From assembly GCF_025787225.1 (NCBI RefSeq), contig NZ_CP090958.1, positions 2,342,550 through 2,406,549 of the forward strand: a stretch of 64,000 nt of DNA, given 5' to 3'. How positions within the stretch are numbered: the stretch's first letter is position 1; the number at the start of each line of letters is the position of its first letter. Position numbers and translations under genes: made by a program. This DNA comes from Saxibacter everestensis (GTDB lineage: Bacteria; Actinomycetota; Actinomycetes; Actinomycetales; Brevibacteriaceae). Below, in pieces: positions 33,595 through 43,260 of the stretch. Under the pieces are notes generated by a model, which was not told the origin of the DNA, did not search any database, and was given only the letters and a program-made list of their open reading frames with translations.

Positions 33595-36270
33595 ATGACT
33601 GTAGCGGTTGGCTATCCCGAGCACTGGGAAGCCGACGTCGTCCTCCGAGATGGCGGCACTGCGCACCTTCGGCCGATCCGTCCCGAAGACGCGAGCGCGG
33701 TTCAGGACTTTCATGTCGCCCAGTCCGAAGAATCGATCTACCTGAGATTCTTCGCTCCGTTGCCGAGACTGCCGAAGCGCGATTTGGAGCGATTCACCAA
33801 CGTGGATCACCGTGACCGCGTCGCCTTCGTCGTCACTATCGGTGAGCAGATAGTCGGCATCGGTCGTTATGACCGGATCGACGAAAAGCAGGCCGAGGTC
33901 GCGTTCAATATCGCCGATTCACATCAGTCCCGCGGTCTTGGTTCGGTTCTGCTGGAGCACCTGGCCGCGGCGGCCCGCGAGCGCGGCATCAGGCAGTTCC
34001 GTGCGGAGGTGCTACCGCAGAACTCCGCAATGCTCAAGGTGTTCACCGAGGCGGGTTACGAGGTCACCCGGCGTTTCGACGACGGTGTCGTCGACGTCCA
34101 CTTCGATGTCGACCCTACCGACCGTTCTCGGGCGGTGATGGAATCCCGCGAACACCGGGCGGAGGCACTCAGCGTCTTCGGATTGCTGCATCCGAAGTCG
34201 GTCGTGGTGATCGGCGCCAGCCGGAAACGCGATTCCACCGGCAATCTCCTGCTACGCAACCTGACCGAGGCAGGATTCGGCGGTGATGTGTATGTGGTGC
34301 ATCCCGAGGCCGAACACGTCGCCGGCCACCCCGCATACCGAACCCTTCAGGACCTGCCGGGCCCGGCGGATATAGCCGTGATCGCGGTACCCGCCGATGC
34401 CGTGACGGACGTTGTGCGCAGCTGCGCGGCACACGGCGTCAAGGGCGTCGTAGTCATTTCGTCAGGCTTCGCCGAGACCGGCCCAGCAGGTCTCGCGCTG
34501 CAGCGGGGGGTGGTCCGAACCGCCCGTTCAAACGGAATGCGAGTCGTCGGGCCCAACTCGTTCGGCCTGCTGAACACGGATCCCGACGTGCGGCTCAATG
34601 CCTCGCTGGCGCCGTTCCTCCCGCCTGCTGGCAACTTCGGGCTCTTCAGCCAGTCCGGCGCGCTCGGCATCGCTGTCCTGGCCTCGGCCGCCCGCCGGGG
34701 TCTCGGCGTGTCCAGTTTCGTCTCCGCCGGAAACCGCGCCGATCTGTCCGGCAATGACCTGATGCAGTACTGGGAAGAGGACGACAATACCCGTGCGGTC
34801 GGGCTTTACCTCGAGTCGATCGGCAATCCGCGAAAGTTCTCCCGGATCGCGCGCCGGCTGGCCCGTTCCAAGCCGGTCGTCGTGGTGAAATCCGATATCA
34901 CCGGCCAGGAACTCCCACCTGGGCACGCCGTGCGCGTCTCTCCAGCCGGTGCCGGAGCCCTGGATGAGATGCTCAAACAGGCCGGGGTGATCAGGGCCGA
35001 CAGCATTCACCGGCTCTTCGATGTCGCTCAGCTGGTGACGAATCAGCCGCTGCCCTCGGGTCCGCGGGTCGGCGTGATCGGAAACTCTGCTGCGCTCGGC
35101 ACACTTGTTGTACAGGGCTTGCGGGCAAAAGGGCTGCGGGTCGGCGCCACGCCGGTGTCCCTGCACCCCGAGGCGAGCGATGCCCAGTTCCGGGAAGCGC
35201 TCGAAGAGATATTTCGCTCGGACCTGGATTCAGTGGTCGTCACGTTCACGCCCTCCGTCGGTGCCTCCGAACGGGATGTCGCCAGCGCCCTGGCCGAGAT
35301 CGCGGCAGGATCCGGCAAGACGACGGTCGCCTGTTTCCTCGGCGTGCATGGCGTCTCGGAACAACTGTCGGCGACAACCACCAGCGATGGTGAGGTCAGG
35401 ACGCTGACCGTTCCCGCCTACCCCAGCCCGGAAGACGCCGTCTGGGCACTGGCCGCGACAACCGGGTACGCCCAGTGGCGCACCCGGGATCACGGGAATT
35501 ACGTCAACCCCGAAGGTCTCCAGCCCCGGCGGGCCCGGCGCCTGGTCACCGAGTGGCTCGCGGGCACGGCGCCCGGGGAGCCGGTGAGGCTGGACAGCCA
35601 CCAGGTACACGAGCTGCTGGACTGCTACGGCCTGACAGCGCTGCCATCGCGTCGCGTCACCAATATCGACGAGGCGGTGCAGGCCGCGAACTTCCTTGGC
35701 TATCCTGTCGCCCTCAAGTCGGTCGACGACAATCTCCGGCATCGGATCGAGCTGGGCGGGGTCCGGCTGAATATCGATGACGACGCGGAACTCCTTGACG
35801 ACTACCTGGCTATGCAGCGCACGTTGACGCCGCTGGTCGAGGCGGATCAGGTCGCACTCGAGGTGCAGCCGATGGCGCCGAACGGTGTCGCCTGCGTGGT
35901 CCGGTCCGGTGAGGACCCGCTCTTCGGCCCGGTGGTTTCATTCAGCCTCGCCGGTGACGCGACGGAGCTGTTGGGTGATGTGGCGCATCGGATCTCGCCA
36001 TTGACCGACTCTGACATATCCGACCTGATCCGGTCGGTGCGCGCCTCGCCCCGATTGTTTGGCTACCGCGGACTGCCTCCGGCGCATACCGGTGCGCTGG
36101 AAGACCTGCTTGCCCGGGTCAGTGTGCTGGCCGACCAGTTGCCCGAGGTGGCCGAGCTGCTGCTCAATCCGGTGGTAGCCGCCCTGGACGGTGTTTATCC
36201 GCTGAGTGCGGAGATTGTGCTGCAGGCGAACCCAGATCGAAACGACTCACCGCGCCGAAAACTGGCCTAG
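33595..36270 (+). CDS. GNAT acetyltransferase fused to ADP-forming acyl-CoA synthetase-like protein (Pat type)
   Basis: An 891-residue fusion. The N-terminal GNAT domain (about 15-165) has RPIRPEDASAVQDF and the acetyl-CoA loop QSRGLGSVLLEHLAAAARERG. CoA-binding domain (185-300): VVVIGASRKRDSTGNLLLRNL, AVIAVPADAV. Succinyl-CoA-ligase-like domain (310-650): GPNSFGLLN, FSQSGALGIAVLASAARRGLG. C-terminal ATP-grasp_5 (about 655-880): ALPSRRVTN, FLGYPVALK, GGVRLNIDDDAEL. In active ADP-forming synthetases the catalytic His sits in SHTG. Here the matching segment at 444-455 reads HAVRVSPAGAGA, with Pro450 in place of His. Related Pat proteins acetylate lysines of acyl-CoA synthetases, so this may be a protein acetyltransferase with a sensor-type synthetase part. 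GNAT at the N-terminus is the reverse of Salmonella Pat. Confidence 0.88.
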   Translation: MTVAVGYPEHWEADVVLRDGGTAHLRPIRPEDASAVQDFHVAQSEESIYLRFFAPLPRLPKRDLERFTNVDHRDRVAFVVTIGEQIVGIGRYDRIDEKQAEVAFNIADSHQSRGLGSVLLEHLAAAARERGIRQFRAEVLPQNSAMLKVFTEAGYEVTRRFDDGVVDVHFDVDPTDRSRAVMESREHRAEALSVFGLLHPKSVVVIGASRKRDSTGNLLLRNLTEAGFGGDVYVVHPEAEHVAGHPAYRTLQDLPGPADIAVIAVPADAVTDVVRSCAAHGVKGVVVISSGFAETGPAGLALQRGVVRTARSNGMRVVGPNSFGLLNTDPDVRLNASLAPFLPPAGNFGLFSQSGALGIAVLASAARRGLGVSSFVSAGNRADLSGNDLMQYWEEDDNTRAVGLYLESIGNPRKFSRIARRLARSKPVVVVKSDITGQELPPGHAVRVSPAGAGALDEMLKQAGVIRADSIHRLFDVAQLVTNQPLPSGPRVGVIGNSAALGTLVVQGLRAKGLRVGATPVSLHPEASDAQFREALEEIFRSDLDSVVVTFTPSVGASERDVASALAEIAAGSGKTTVACFLGVHGVSEQLSATTTSDGEVRTLTVPAYPSPEDAVWALAATTGYAQWRTRDHGNYVNPEGLQPRRARRLVTEWLAGTAPGEPVRLDSHQVHELLDCYGLTALPSRRVTNIDEAVQAANFLGYPVALKSVDDNLRHRIELGGVRLNIDDDAELLDDYLAMQRTLTPLVEADQVALEVQPMAPNGVACVVRSGEDPLFGPVVSFSLAGDATELLGDVAHRISPLTDSDISDLIRSVRASPRLFGYRGLPPAHTGALEDLLARVSVLADQLPEVAELLLNPVVAALDGVYPLSAEIVLQANPDRNDSPRRKLA

Positions 36271-36331
36271 GGACTGCGCCGGCGACAAAATAGTAGGCGC
36301 GCATACATGAAGAATTTCAAGGAGCAGCTAT

Positions 36332-38992
36332 ATGGCCCGCCGGGCACAAGATCCATTACCTCAGGATTTCGACGAGAAGATCATCGATATCGATGTCTCG
36401 TCAGAGATGGAAAACTCGTTCCTTGAGTACGCCTATTCGGTCATCTATTCCCGCGCGCTTCCGGATGCCCGAGACGGGATGAAGCCGGTACAGCGGCGGA
36501 TCATCTACCAAATGGGTGAGATGGGTCTTCGGCCCGACCGCGGCCACGTGAAGTCGTCCCGGATCGTCGGTGACGTGATGGGAAAGCTGCACCCGCACGG
36601 TGACACCGCCATTTACGACGCACTTGTTCGGCTGTCGCAGGACTTCATCATGCGAGTGCCGCTGGTCGACGGACACGGAAACTTCGGTTCGCTCGATGAC
36701 GGACCCGCCGCTCCACGCTATACCGAGGCGCGACTGACCAAGGCCGCGCTGCTGATGATTCGCGGTCTCGGTGAGAACGTCGTCGACTTCGTGCCGAATT
36801 ACGACAACACCCTGAGCCAACCCGAGGTGCTGCCGGCCGCGTTCCCGAACCTGCTGGTGAACGGCGCGTCAGGTATCGCTGTCGGTATGGCCACGAATAT
36901 GGCCCCGCACAACCTGGGCGAAGTCATCGCCGCCGCCCGACACCTGATCAAGCACCCGCAGGCCACGCTCGCCGACCTGATGCGGTTCATCCCGGGACCG
37001 GACCTGCCATCCGGCGGACGGATCATCGGTCTGGCCGGCATCCGCGAAGCCTACGAAACCGGGCGCGGAACGTTCAAGACCCGTGCGACGGTAGCCGTCG
37101 AAAACGTCACGGCACGGAAAAAGGGCATCGTTGTCACCGAATTGCCCTACCTGGTCGGTCCGGAAAAGGTGATCGAGAAGGTCAAAGCCGCGGTCAAGGC
37201 GAACAAGCTGCCGGGCGTCTCAAGTATCGATGACTTCTCGGACCGGCACCACGGACTCCGGCTGGTGATCGAGATCAAGAACGGCTTCAACCCGGAAGCC
37301 GTGCTGGAACAGCTCTATCAGCTGACGCCGATGGAGGACTCGTTCGGGATCAATAACGTCTGCCTGGTCGAAGGCCAGCCGCGCACCCTCGGCCTGCGGG
37401 AGCTGCTCGAGGTCTACGTCAACCACCGGCTCGACGTCGTCCGCAGGCGCACCGCCTTCCAGCTCGAGAAGCACCAGAACCGACTGCACCTTGTGGAAGG
37501 CCTGCTGATCGCCATCGTCGACATCGACGAGGTCATCCAGCTGATCCGTGGCAGCGACGATTCGTCGATCGCCAAGGAGCGGCTGATCGACGTTTTCGAC
37601 CTGTCGGATGCCCAGGCAACCTACATCCTCGACCTGCAGTTGCGCCGCTTGACCAGGTTCTCCACTATCGAGCTCGAACGTGAGCGTGACGAGCTGAACG
37701 CGGAAATCGAGCGACTGCGCGAAATCCTTGCCGACAATGCCCTTCTGCGTACTGTCGTCTCGGATGAGCTTGCCGACGCTGCGACCGAATTTTCCACTCC
37801 ACGGCGCACCGCCCTGCTCGAAGCCCGCGCGGGAGAGACCGGCAGGAACGGCCGAGGCAAGACGGCCACAACGACGCCGCTTGAGATCGAGGACTCGCCG
37901 TGCTGGGTCCTGCTGTCAACGACCGGTCTGCTGGCCCGCAGCGTGGACAGGTCCGCCTTGGACAGCTCGGGCAAACGCAGCAAACACGACGCCCTGCTGT
38001 CGCAGGTCCCGGCCACGACGAGGGGCGAGGTCGGCCTCGTCACCACAATGGGCCGCCTGCTGAAGCTGCCCGTTGTCGACATGCCGACATTGGTGCCTTC
38101 TGCCCACCGCCCGGCGCTCTCCGGCGGAGCCCCGATCCGGGAGTTCGCCACCATGAACCCCGGTGAAACCGTGCTCGGCCTGGTCTCGATTTCCGAAACT
38201 GGCCCAGGCTTCGCGTTGGCAACGCAGCAGGGAGTGGTGAAGCGCGTCGCGGCGGAGGACAATCCCAACAAGGAGAGCTGGGATGTCATCACGCTGAAGA
38301 AGGGCGACAGCGTCGTCGGTGTCGCCTCGCTGACCACCGGCGAGGAGGAACTGGTCTTCGTCACGTCCGAGGCTCAGTTGCTGCGTTACCCGGCGGCTCT
38401 GGTGCGACCTCAGGGCCGGGCTGCCTCAGGCGTGGCTGGAATGAAAGTCGGCAAGGACGCAAAACTGACCTTCTTCGGCGCTGTCTCAGACATCGAGGAC
38501 GCAGTTGTCGTCACGGGCACACAGGGTGTCAGCTTCTATGGCGACCCGGTGCATTCCGCGAAGGTCACCCCGCTCGCGGAATTCCCGGCCAAGGGCCGGG
38601 CAACCGGAGGCGTTCGCGCGCACCGCTTCTCCAAGGGCGAATCGGAACTGTCGATCGCCTGGGCCGGACCATCGCCGTCGGCTGCGTCGGCAAACGGCGT
38701 TGCGCGTTCCCTGCCCGAAGAGTATGGACGAAGGGACGGTTCCGGCACGCCGTTGGACCAGAGGATTGACGCAATCGGTTCGGCGCCGACCAACCCAGGC
38801 GGCGGCGACGCTCCGGCGAGCCTGACGAGCGGCCCAGGTGATTCAGCCGGTGTGGATGAGGCTGCCGGGCTGCCGGCGCATCCCGCCGACAGCGACCGGC
38901 ATGCCTCGGACGAAGAGATCAATGCCATCGCGCGGGCAAACGCGACCGACGACGAGCCAGCAGTGATTATCGATCCCGATCCGTTGTTCTGA
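36332..38992 (+). CDS. parC: Type IIA topoisomerase subunit A, topoisomerase IV-type (ParC)
   Basis: An 886-residue DNA-cleavage subunit. The catalytic tyrosine is Tyr130 in APRYTEARL. The quinolone-region helix is HPHGDTAIYDALVR with Thr92 and Asp96 at the Ser83/Asp87 positions of E. coli GyrA. Coiled-coil LSDAQATYILDLQLRRLTRFSTIELERE and a C-terminal beta-pinwheel follow. The GyrA box QRRGGRG is not present, which argues for topoisomerase IV over gyrase. A polar, disordered tail of about 100 residues ends the protein. AAGGAG is seven bases before the ATG. The partner subunit (ParE) is not in the window. Confidence 0.9.
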   Translation: MARRAQDPLPQDFDEKIIDIDVSSEMENSFLEYAYSVIYSRALPDARDGMKPVQRRIIYQMGEMGLRPDRGHVKSSRIVGDVMGKLHPHGDTAIYDALVRLSQDFIMRVPLVDGHGNFGSLDDGPAAPRYTEARLTKAALLMIRGLGENVVDFVPNYDNTLSQPEVLPAAFPNLLVNGASGIAVGMATNMAPHNLGEVIAAARHLIKHPQATLADLMRFIPGPDLPSGGRIIGLAGIREAYETGRGTFKTRATVAVENVTARKKGIVVTELPYLVGPEKVIEKVKAAVKANKLPGVSSIDDFSDRHHGLRLVIEIKNGFNPEAVLEQLYQLTPMEDSFGINNVCLVEGQPRTLGLRELLEVYVNHRLDVVRRRTAFQLEKHQNRLHLVEGLLIAIVDIDEVIQLIRGSDDSSIAKERLIDVFDLSDAQATYILDLQLRRLTRFSTIELERERDELNAEIERLREILADNALLRTVVSDELADAATEFSTPRRTALLEARAGETGRNGRGKTATTTPLEIEDSPCWVLLSTTGLLARSVDRSALDSSGKRSKHDALLSQVPATTRGEVGLVTTMGRLLKLPVVDMPTLVPSAHRPALSGGAPIREFATMNPGETVLGLVSISETGPGFALATQQGVVKRVAAEDNPNKESWDVITLKKGDSVVGVASLTTGEEELVFVTSEAQLLRYPAALVRPQGRAASGVAGMKVGKDAKLTFFGAVSDIEDAVVVTGTQGVSFYGDPVHSAKVTPLAEFPAKGRATGGVRAHRFSKGESELSIAWAGPSPSAASANGVARSLPEEYGRRDGSGTPLDQRIDAIGSAPTNPGGGDAPASLTSGPGDSAGVDEAAGLPAHPADSDRHASDEEINAIARANATDDEPAVIIDPDPLF

Positions 38993-39012
38993 CCTGCCGC
39001 CTCCCAGCCTGC

Positions 39013-40203
39013 TTAGTCGAAGTCGATGTCCAGGCCCTGTCCCCTGCCCCTGGCGAGGACAACCGTATTGATGCTGCCAAAACCCTGCAGCACGTGACTC
39101 GCCTGTGGCAGCGGGATGTAGCGATCGTTATTCCGTAGCGCGGCCGCCGTGCTCGCATCGGTCAGCACTGTGCCGGGTTCGGCGATGGCAGTAAGCCGAG
39201 CGGCAAGGTTGACCGTCGAGCCGAAGATGTCGCCGAGCCGCGAGAGCACCCTGCCCCAGACAACCGATACCCGTGCGTCCGGCAGGTCCGGGTCCGCTCC
39301 GATCCGTTCGGCAAGGCTCAGTGCGATCTCCGCGCCGCTTTCCGGACTCTCTGCGGCGAAGAACACCTCATCGCCTACCGTTTTGACCACCCTGCCGTTA
39401 CCGGTCGCGATAACGTCGTGGGTCAGCGCCTGGAAGCGCTGCACGAGCTGCGCCAGTTGTCGCGGTTCCATCTGCTGGGATAACCGGGTGTAGGACACCA
39501 GGTCTGCGAACCCGACGGCACGTGCCAGCGGCATGCTTTCGTCGTACCAGTCCGTGCGTCCATCCCGCATCAGCCCGGCTTCGGCTCGGACATTGAGCCG
39601 GCCGATCGCCGAAGCCAACTCGCGCCGCCAGGCGTAGACCAGCATGTCCTCGAGCGGGTCGACTAATTTTTCCAACTCGGCGATCATGATCTTCCTGGCC
39701 TCGGCGTCGTCGAGATCGCGTGCCCCGGCGAGATATTCGACCAGTGTTTCGGCCTGCCAGACCACGAGGCGGTCCATGGTGTGTCCGATCGCCCTGGTAA
39801 GCGAAATCGCGGTTGGCTCATCGATCACCCCGCTGCGCACCAGGCCGGCCATTCGTTCGAGCCCTCGGGAATCGGCATCCGTGAATGCGACGGCATCGTC
39901 ATCCACGTCCGGAAAGCCCAGAGCGCGCCAGAGCTTCCGTGCTGACAACAGCGAGACGCCGGCGTTGCTTGCGACTTCGCGGCGCCTGAGCGAGCGCTCA
40001 CCGCCGATAAGCCGCTGTTCGAGCTTGTCTGCGGCGGCCCGCAGGTCGCTGATCAGCCGACGATCCTGGTCGGTGTCGTCTCCGGCGACATTGTCCGCGG
40101 TGGCATCCTCCGCAGTGGCATCTTCCGCCGCGTCATCCCCGGTTGTCGGGGGCTCGGTCGGCTCGGGCTGAGTCAGCTCACGCTCCGCTTGGTGGCCGCT
40201 CAC
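39013..40203 (-). CDS. Class III adenylate cyclase
   Basis: A 396-residue cytosolic cyclase resembling mycobacterial Rv2212-type enzymes. An acidic Asp/Ala/Thr repeat tail (18-48) and an autoinhibitory-type helical N-terminal domain (50-215) precede the catalytic domain (225-360). All canonical residues are visible: metal Asp234 (GFADLVSYTR) and Asp278 (KTVGDEVFF), substrate-selecting Lys274 and Asp325 (LGDIFGSTVNLAARL), transition-state Asn332 and Arg336. The Lys/Asp pair predicts ATP over GTP. GTG start overlaps the birA stop (GTGA at 40200-40203), so it is translationally coupled to biotin ligase. Likely cAMP producer. Confidence 0.9.
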   Translation of the reverse strand: MSGHQAERELTQPEPTEPPTTGDDAAEDATAEDATADNVAGDDTDQDRRLISDLRAAADKLEQRLIGGERSLRRREVASNAGVSLLSARKLWRALGFPDVDDDAVAFTDADSRGLERMAGLVRSGVIDEPTAISLTRAIGHTMDRLVVWQAETLVEYLAGARDLDDAEARKIMIAELEKLVDPLEDMLVYAWRRELASAIGRLNVRAEAGLMRDGRTDWYDESMPLARAVGFADLVSYTRLSQQMEPRQLAQLVQRFQALTHDVIATGNGRVVKTVGDEVFFAAESPESGAEIALSLAERIGADPDLPDARVSVVWGRVLSRLGDIFGSTVNLAARLTAIAEPGTVLTDASTAAALRNNDRYIPLPQASHVLQGFGSINTVVLARGRGQGLDIDFD

Positions 40204-41132
40204 GACTCCTCGTCCTCTGTCCGTGCCCGGCCGGCCGTTTCCTCTTCCGGTGCCGGGCTCGCCGCGCCGGCGCGACGGACGTGCACAACGTCACCGGCGG
40301 AAACCGACGTTTCCTGGGAGCCATGCCGGACGACGAGTCGTGCTTGCGAATCGATCCGGGCGGCCGCGCCAGTCAGGCTGCGCTCGCCGGGCAGCTCGAC
40401 CCGGACCTCGGCGCCAAGCGTCGAGGTCCGGCCGCGAACCGCTCCCGCCAATCCGCTGGCCTCGGCATCGCCGCCCGACCCTTTCAGCGCCGAGTACCAG
40501 TGCACCACCCTGCGCAGATATGCGCGCAGCAGAGAATCGCGGTCGTAGACAACCGCGCCGGCGAGCTGGACCGATGTGGCCGCCGGATGGGGCAGTTCTT
40601 CCCGGTTAAGCGTGACATTGATTCCGGCACCCAGCACGACGGCTTGTTCCTGCCCGAGCAGGACCGCCCTGGCCAGGACGCCTGCTACCTTGCGGTCGCC
40701 GTCTGCGGTCTCGACCAGCACGTCATTGGGCCATTTGACCGACGTGGCCAGCTCGCCGACATCCGCAATCGCCTCACACGCCGCCAGTCCCCCGAGCAGT
40801 GGCAGCCAGCCGAAGGAGCCTGCCGGCCACGGGTTGACGGCGTCCAGATTCGGGCGCAGCACGATCGAGGAGTAGATACCTGATCGGGCCGGGCTGCTCC
40901 ATTGCCTGCCGCGCCGCCCGGTCCCGGCGCTCTGATGCTCCGCAACGACGACCGAAAGGTCGGGCCAGGCGCCGGGTTCTGCGGCCAGACCGTCGGCCGC
41001 GTCGACGTTCGTGGAACCGGTCGATTCAACGATGTCGAGTCGGGAGATCGGTCCGCGCGGCGCGCAGAGCGCCCGCCGCAAGACTGCGGCGTTCAGCGGA
41101 GGTCGGTTGAGATCGGTGTACGGGCTGGTCAA
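40200..41132 (-). CDS. birA: Biotin-[acetyl-CoA-carboxylase] ligase
   Basis: A 310-residue BirA without an N-terminal DNA-binding domain. ATP/biotin loop GRRGRQWSSPARSGIYSSIV, the VKWPNDVLVETADGDRKVAGVLAR block (biotin-binding lysine) and a C-terminal SH3-like domain. Start is TTG at 41132; no ATG or GTG fits in frame without losing the conserved N-terminus. It attaches biotin to the biotin carboxyl carrier of acyl-CoA carboxylase, whose beta and epsilon subunits lie divergently just beyond. Coupled downstream to the adenylate cyclase. Confidence 0.92.
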   Translation of the reverse strand: MTSPYTDLNRPPLNAAVLRRALCAPRGPISRLDIVESTGSTNVDAADGLAAEPGAWPDLSVVVAEHQSAGTGRRGRQWSSPARSGIYSSIVLRPNLDAVNPWPAGSFGWLPLLGGLAACEAIADVGELATSVKWPNDVLVETADGDRKVAGVLARAVLLGQEQAVVLGAGINVTLNREELPHPAATSVQLAGAVVYDRDSLLRAYLRRVVHWYSALKGSGGDAEASGLAGAVRGRTSTLGAEVRVELPGERSLTGAAARIDSQARLVVRHGSQETSVSAGDVVHVRRAGAASPAPEEETAGRARTEDEES

Positions 41133-41319
41133 TTTCTTAGAAGCTGGCTTTCGTGAAGGCGGGGCACGCGGTGGCGAGGTTACCTAGATCACCCTATGTG
41201 AGTGTTTTGACTTAAGCCACAACACGCAGGCCCTGACACGTCACGATGCCCACAGTGCAGATGAGGCCGTGCCTAGTCTGAATTACGACAACGGACTTTT
41301 TTTGCCGACAGGAGGACTC

Positions 41320-42960
41320 GTGACGGATCTGGTTGCCAGAGAAAAAGCCGCACCTACCGACGTTGAGGCGCACGTTACCGAAACGCCCGATCTCAAGACG
41401 ACGGCAGGCAAGTTGGCGGCGTTCCATCGCCGGCGGACGGCCGCGCACGCCGGCAACGAACGTGCCAAGGCAAACCAGCACAAGCGAGGCAAGCGCACGG
41501 CGCGGGAACGCCTGACCGCGTTGCTTGACGAAGGGTCGTTCAACGAACTCGACGAGTTCGCCCGGCATCGTTCCTCCAACTTCGGCCTGGACAAGACCCG
41601 GTTCGACGGCGACGGCGTCGTCACCGGGCTCGGCACCATCGAGGGCCGGCCGGTTGCTGTGTTCGCACACGACTTCACCGTGCTCGGCGGTTCTCTTGGC
41701 GAGGTTTTCGGCTCCAAGATCGTCAAGGTGCAGGAGCTCGCCCTGAAACTGGGCTGCCCGATCATCGGCATCAACGACTCCGGCGGAGCACGGATCCAGG
41801 AGGGCGTTGCGTCCATCGCGCTCTTTGCCGAGCTGTTCCGCAGAAACGTCGAGGCGTCCGGCGTCATCCCACAGATTTCGTTGATGATGGGACCGTCTGC
41901 CGGGGGTGCCGTCTACTCACCGGCGCTCACCGACTTCACCGTGATGGTGGACAAGACGTCGCATATGTTCATCACCGGTCCCGATGTGATCAAGACAGTA
42001 ACCGGCGAGTCCGTCGGCTTCGAAGAGCTTGGCGGCGGCCATACCCACAACGCCGTTTCAGGTAACGCGCATTACCTGGCCAGCGACGAGGACGACGCTT
42101 TCGAGTACGTCAAGGATCTGCTCTCGTTCCTGCCGCAGAATAATATGGCCGATGCACCGATTTTCGAGGCCGCCGCCGACCTGGCCCGCACCCCGGAGGA
42201 CGAGGCGCTGGACACCCTCGTTCCGGATGCCGCCAATCAGCCCTACGACATCAAAGCCGTTCTCGCCGCCGTGCTCGATGACGGCGATTTCCTCGAGGTT
42301 CAGGAACTCTTCGCGCCGAACATTGTGATCGGCTTCGGCCGCGTCGAAGGCCAGAGCGTTGGCATCATCGCCAACCAGCCGATGCAGCTCGCAGGCACCC
42401 TCGACATCAATGCGTCCGAAAAGGCTGCCCGGTTCGTTCGGACCTGCGATGCATTCAACGTGCCGATTCTGACCTTCGTCGACGTTCCGGGATTCCTGCC
42501 CGGAACCGACCAGGAGTGGAACGGCATCATCCGCCGCGGCGCCAAGCTGATCTACGCGTACGGCGAAGCGACCGTTCCGCTGATAACGCTGATCACCCGC
42601 AAGGCCTACGGCGGCGCCTATTGCGTAATGGGCTCGAAGCAGCTCGGCGCCGATATCAATTTGGCCTGGCCTACCGGCCAGATCGCGGTAATGGGTGCCC
42701 AGGGCGCAGCCAACATCGTTTATCGTAAGCGGCTTGCCGCGGCGCAGGAGGCCGGCGAGGACGTCGAGGCACTGCGTGCTGACCTCGTGGATGAATACGA
42801 AGAGGCATTGCTCAACCCGTATCTCGCTGCCGAACGTGGCTACATCGACGCCGTTATCGCGCCGAGTGAGACTCGCGAGAGGATCGTTCGCTCGTTGCGG
42901 AGCTTGCGCAACAAGCGGGCCACGATGCCGCCGAAGAAGCACGGGAACATTCCGCTGTGA
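41320..42960 (+). CDS. accD: Acyl-CoA carboxylase carboxyltransferase (beta) subunit, propionyl/acetyl type
   Basis: A 546-residue carboxyltransferase subunit. [37 protein letters not shown] (CoA oxyanion loop), [18 protein letters not shown] (second loop), [40 protein letters not shown] and a GYIDAVIAP end. Transfers carboxyl from carboxybiotin to acetyl- or propionyl-CoA for fatty-acid or methylmalonyl-CoA synthesis. The GTG at 41320 has a strong GGAGG (41311-41315); an upstream in-frame ATG at 41269 is rejected for lack of a site. Epsilon subunit follows with overlapping GTGA. The alpha subunit is elsewhere. Chain preference (AccD versus PccB) unresolved. Confidence 0.92.
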   Translation: MTDLVAREKAAPTDVEAHVTETPDLKTTAGKLAAFHRRRTAAHAGNERAKANQHKRGKRTARERLTALLDEGSFNELDEFARHRSSNFGLDKTRFDGDGVVTGLGTIEGRPVAVFAHDFTVLGGSLGEVFGSKIVKVQELALKLGCPIIGINDSGGARIQEGVASIALFAELFRRNVEASGVIPQISLMMGPSAGGAVYSPALTDFTVMVDKTSHMFITGPDVIKTVTGESVGFEELGGGHTHNAVSGNAHYLASDEDDAFEYVKDLLSFLPQNNMADAPIFEAAADLARTPEDEALDTLVPDAANQPYDIKAVLAAVLDDGDFLEVQELFAPNIVIGFGRVEGQSVGIIANQPMQLAGTLDINASEKAARFVRTCDAFNVPILTFVDVPGFLPGTDQEWNGIIRRGAKLIYAYGEATVPLITLITRKAYGGAYCVMGSKQLGADINLAWPTGQIAVMGAQGAANIVYRKRLAAAQEAGEDVEALRADLVDEYEEALLNPYLAAERGYIDAVIAPSETRERIVRSLRSLRNKRATMPPKKHGNIPL

Positions 42961-43223
42961 GTCCGGAAGAGGCGGCACGCCGGGCGCGGCACGAGGCAAA
43001 AGGCGCGCTCGTCGTCAATGCCGATGCCACCCGTGAGGAAGTGGCCGCCATAACCGCGGTGTTGTCCGCCCTGGTGCGCAATGCACCTGAGTCGGACGTC
43101 GATACCGCCGAGTCGGTGAGCGCTACCTCACCGGCTTCGGTGTGGACCCGCCGCTCAGACCTCGCTCGCCGGCCCTTGAACCGTGGCGCCGGAGCCTGGC
43201 GGGCATCGGGCTGGCGGCTCTAG
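42957..43223 (+). CDS. accE: Acyl-CoA carboxylase epsilon subunit
   Basis: An 88-residue actinobacterial AccE/PccE-type protein: an N-terminal strand-helix ([25 protein letters not shown]), a polar middle, and the typical tail with WTRR and AWRASGWRL. Epsilon subunits bind and stabilise the alpha/beta carboxylase complex. Its GTG overlaps the beta-subunit TGA by four bases, so it is translationally coupled. Short and divergent families make the name tentative, but position and tail signature support it. Confidence 0.85.
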   Translation: MSPEEAARRARHEAKGALVVNADATREEVAAITAVLSALVRNAPESDVDTAESVSATSPASVWTRRSDLARRPLNRGAGAWRASGWRL

Positions 43224-43260
43224 GCACGTCGAGTCTGACACAGGGGTAAAGTCTTACTCC

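Noticed and set aside
41133-41319. birA/accD divergent region as riboswitch or operator
   Set aside because: No inverted repeat or BirA-like operator was visible. TAGTCT near 41273 may be a -10, but the evidence is thin.
42058-42999. 313-residue minus-strand reading frame
   Set aside because: Antisense to the acyl-CoA carboxylase beta subunit; no motifs and shadow-like composition.
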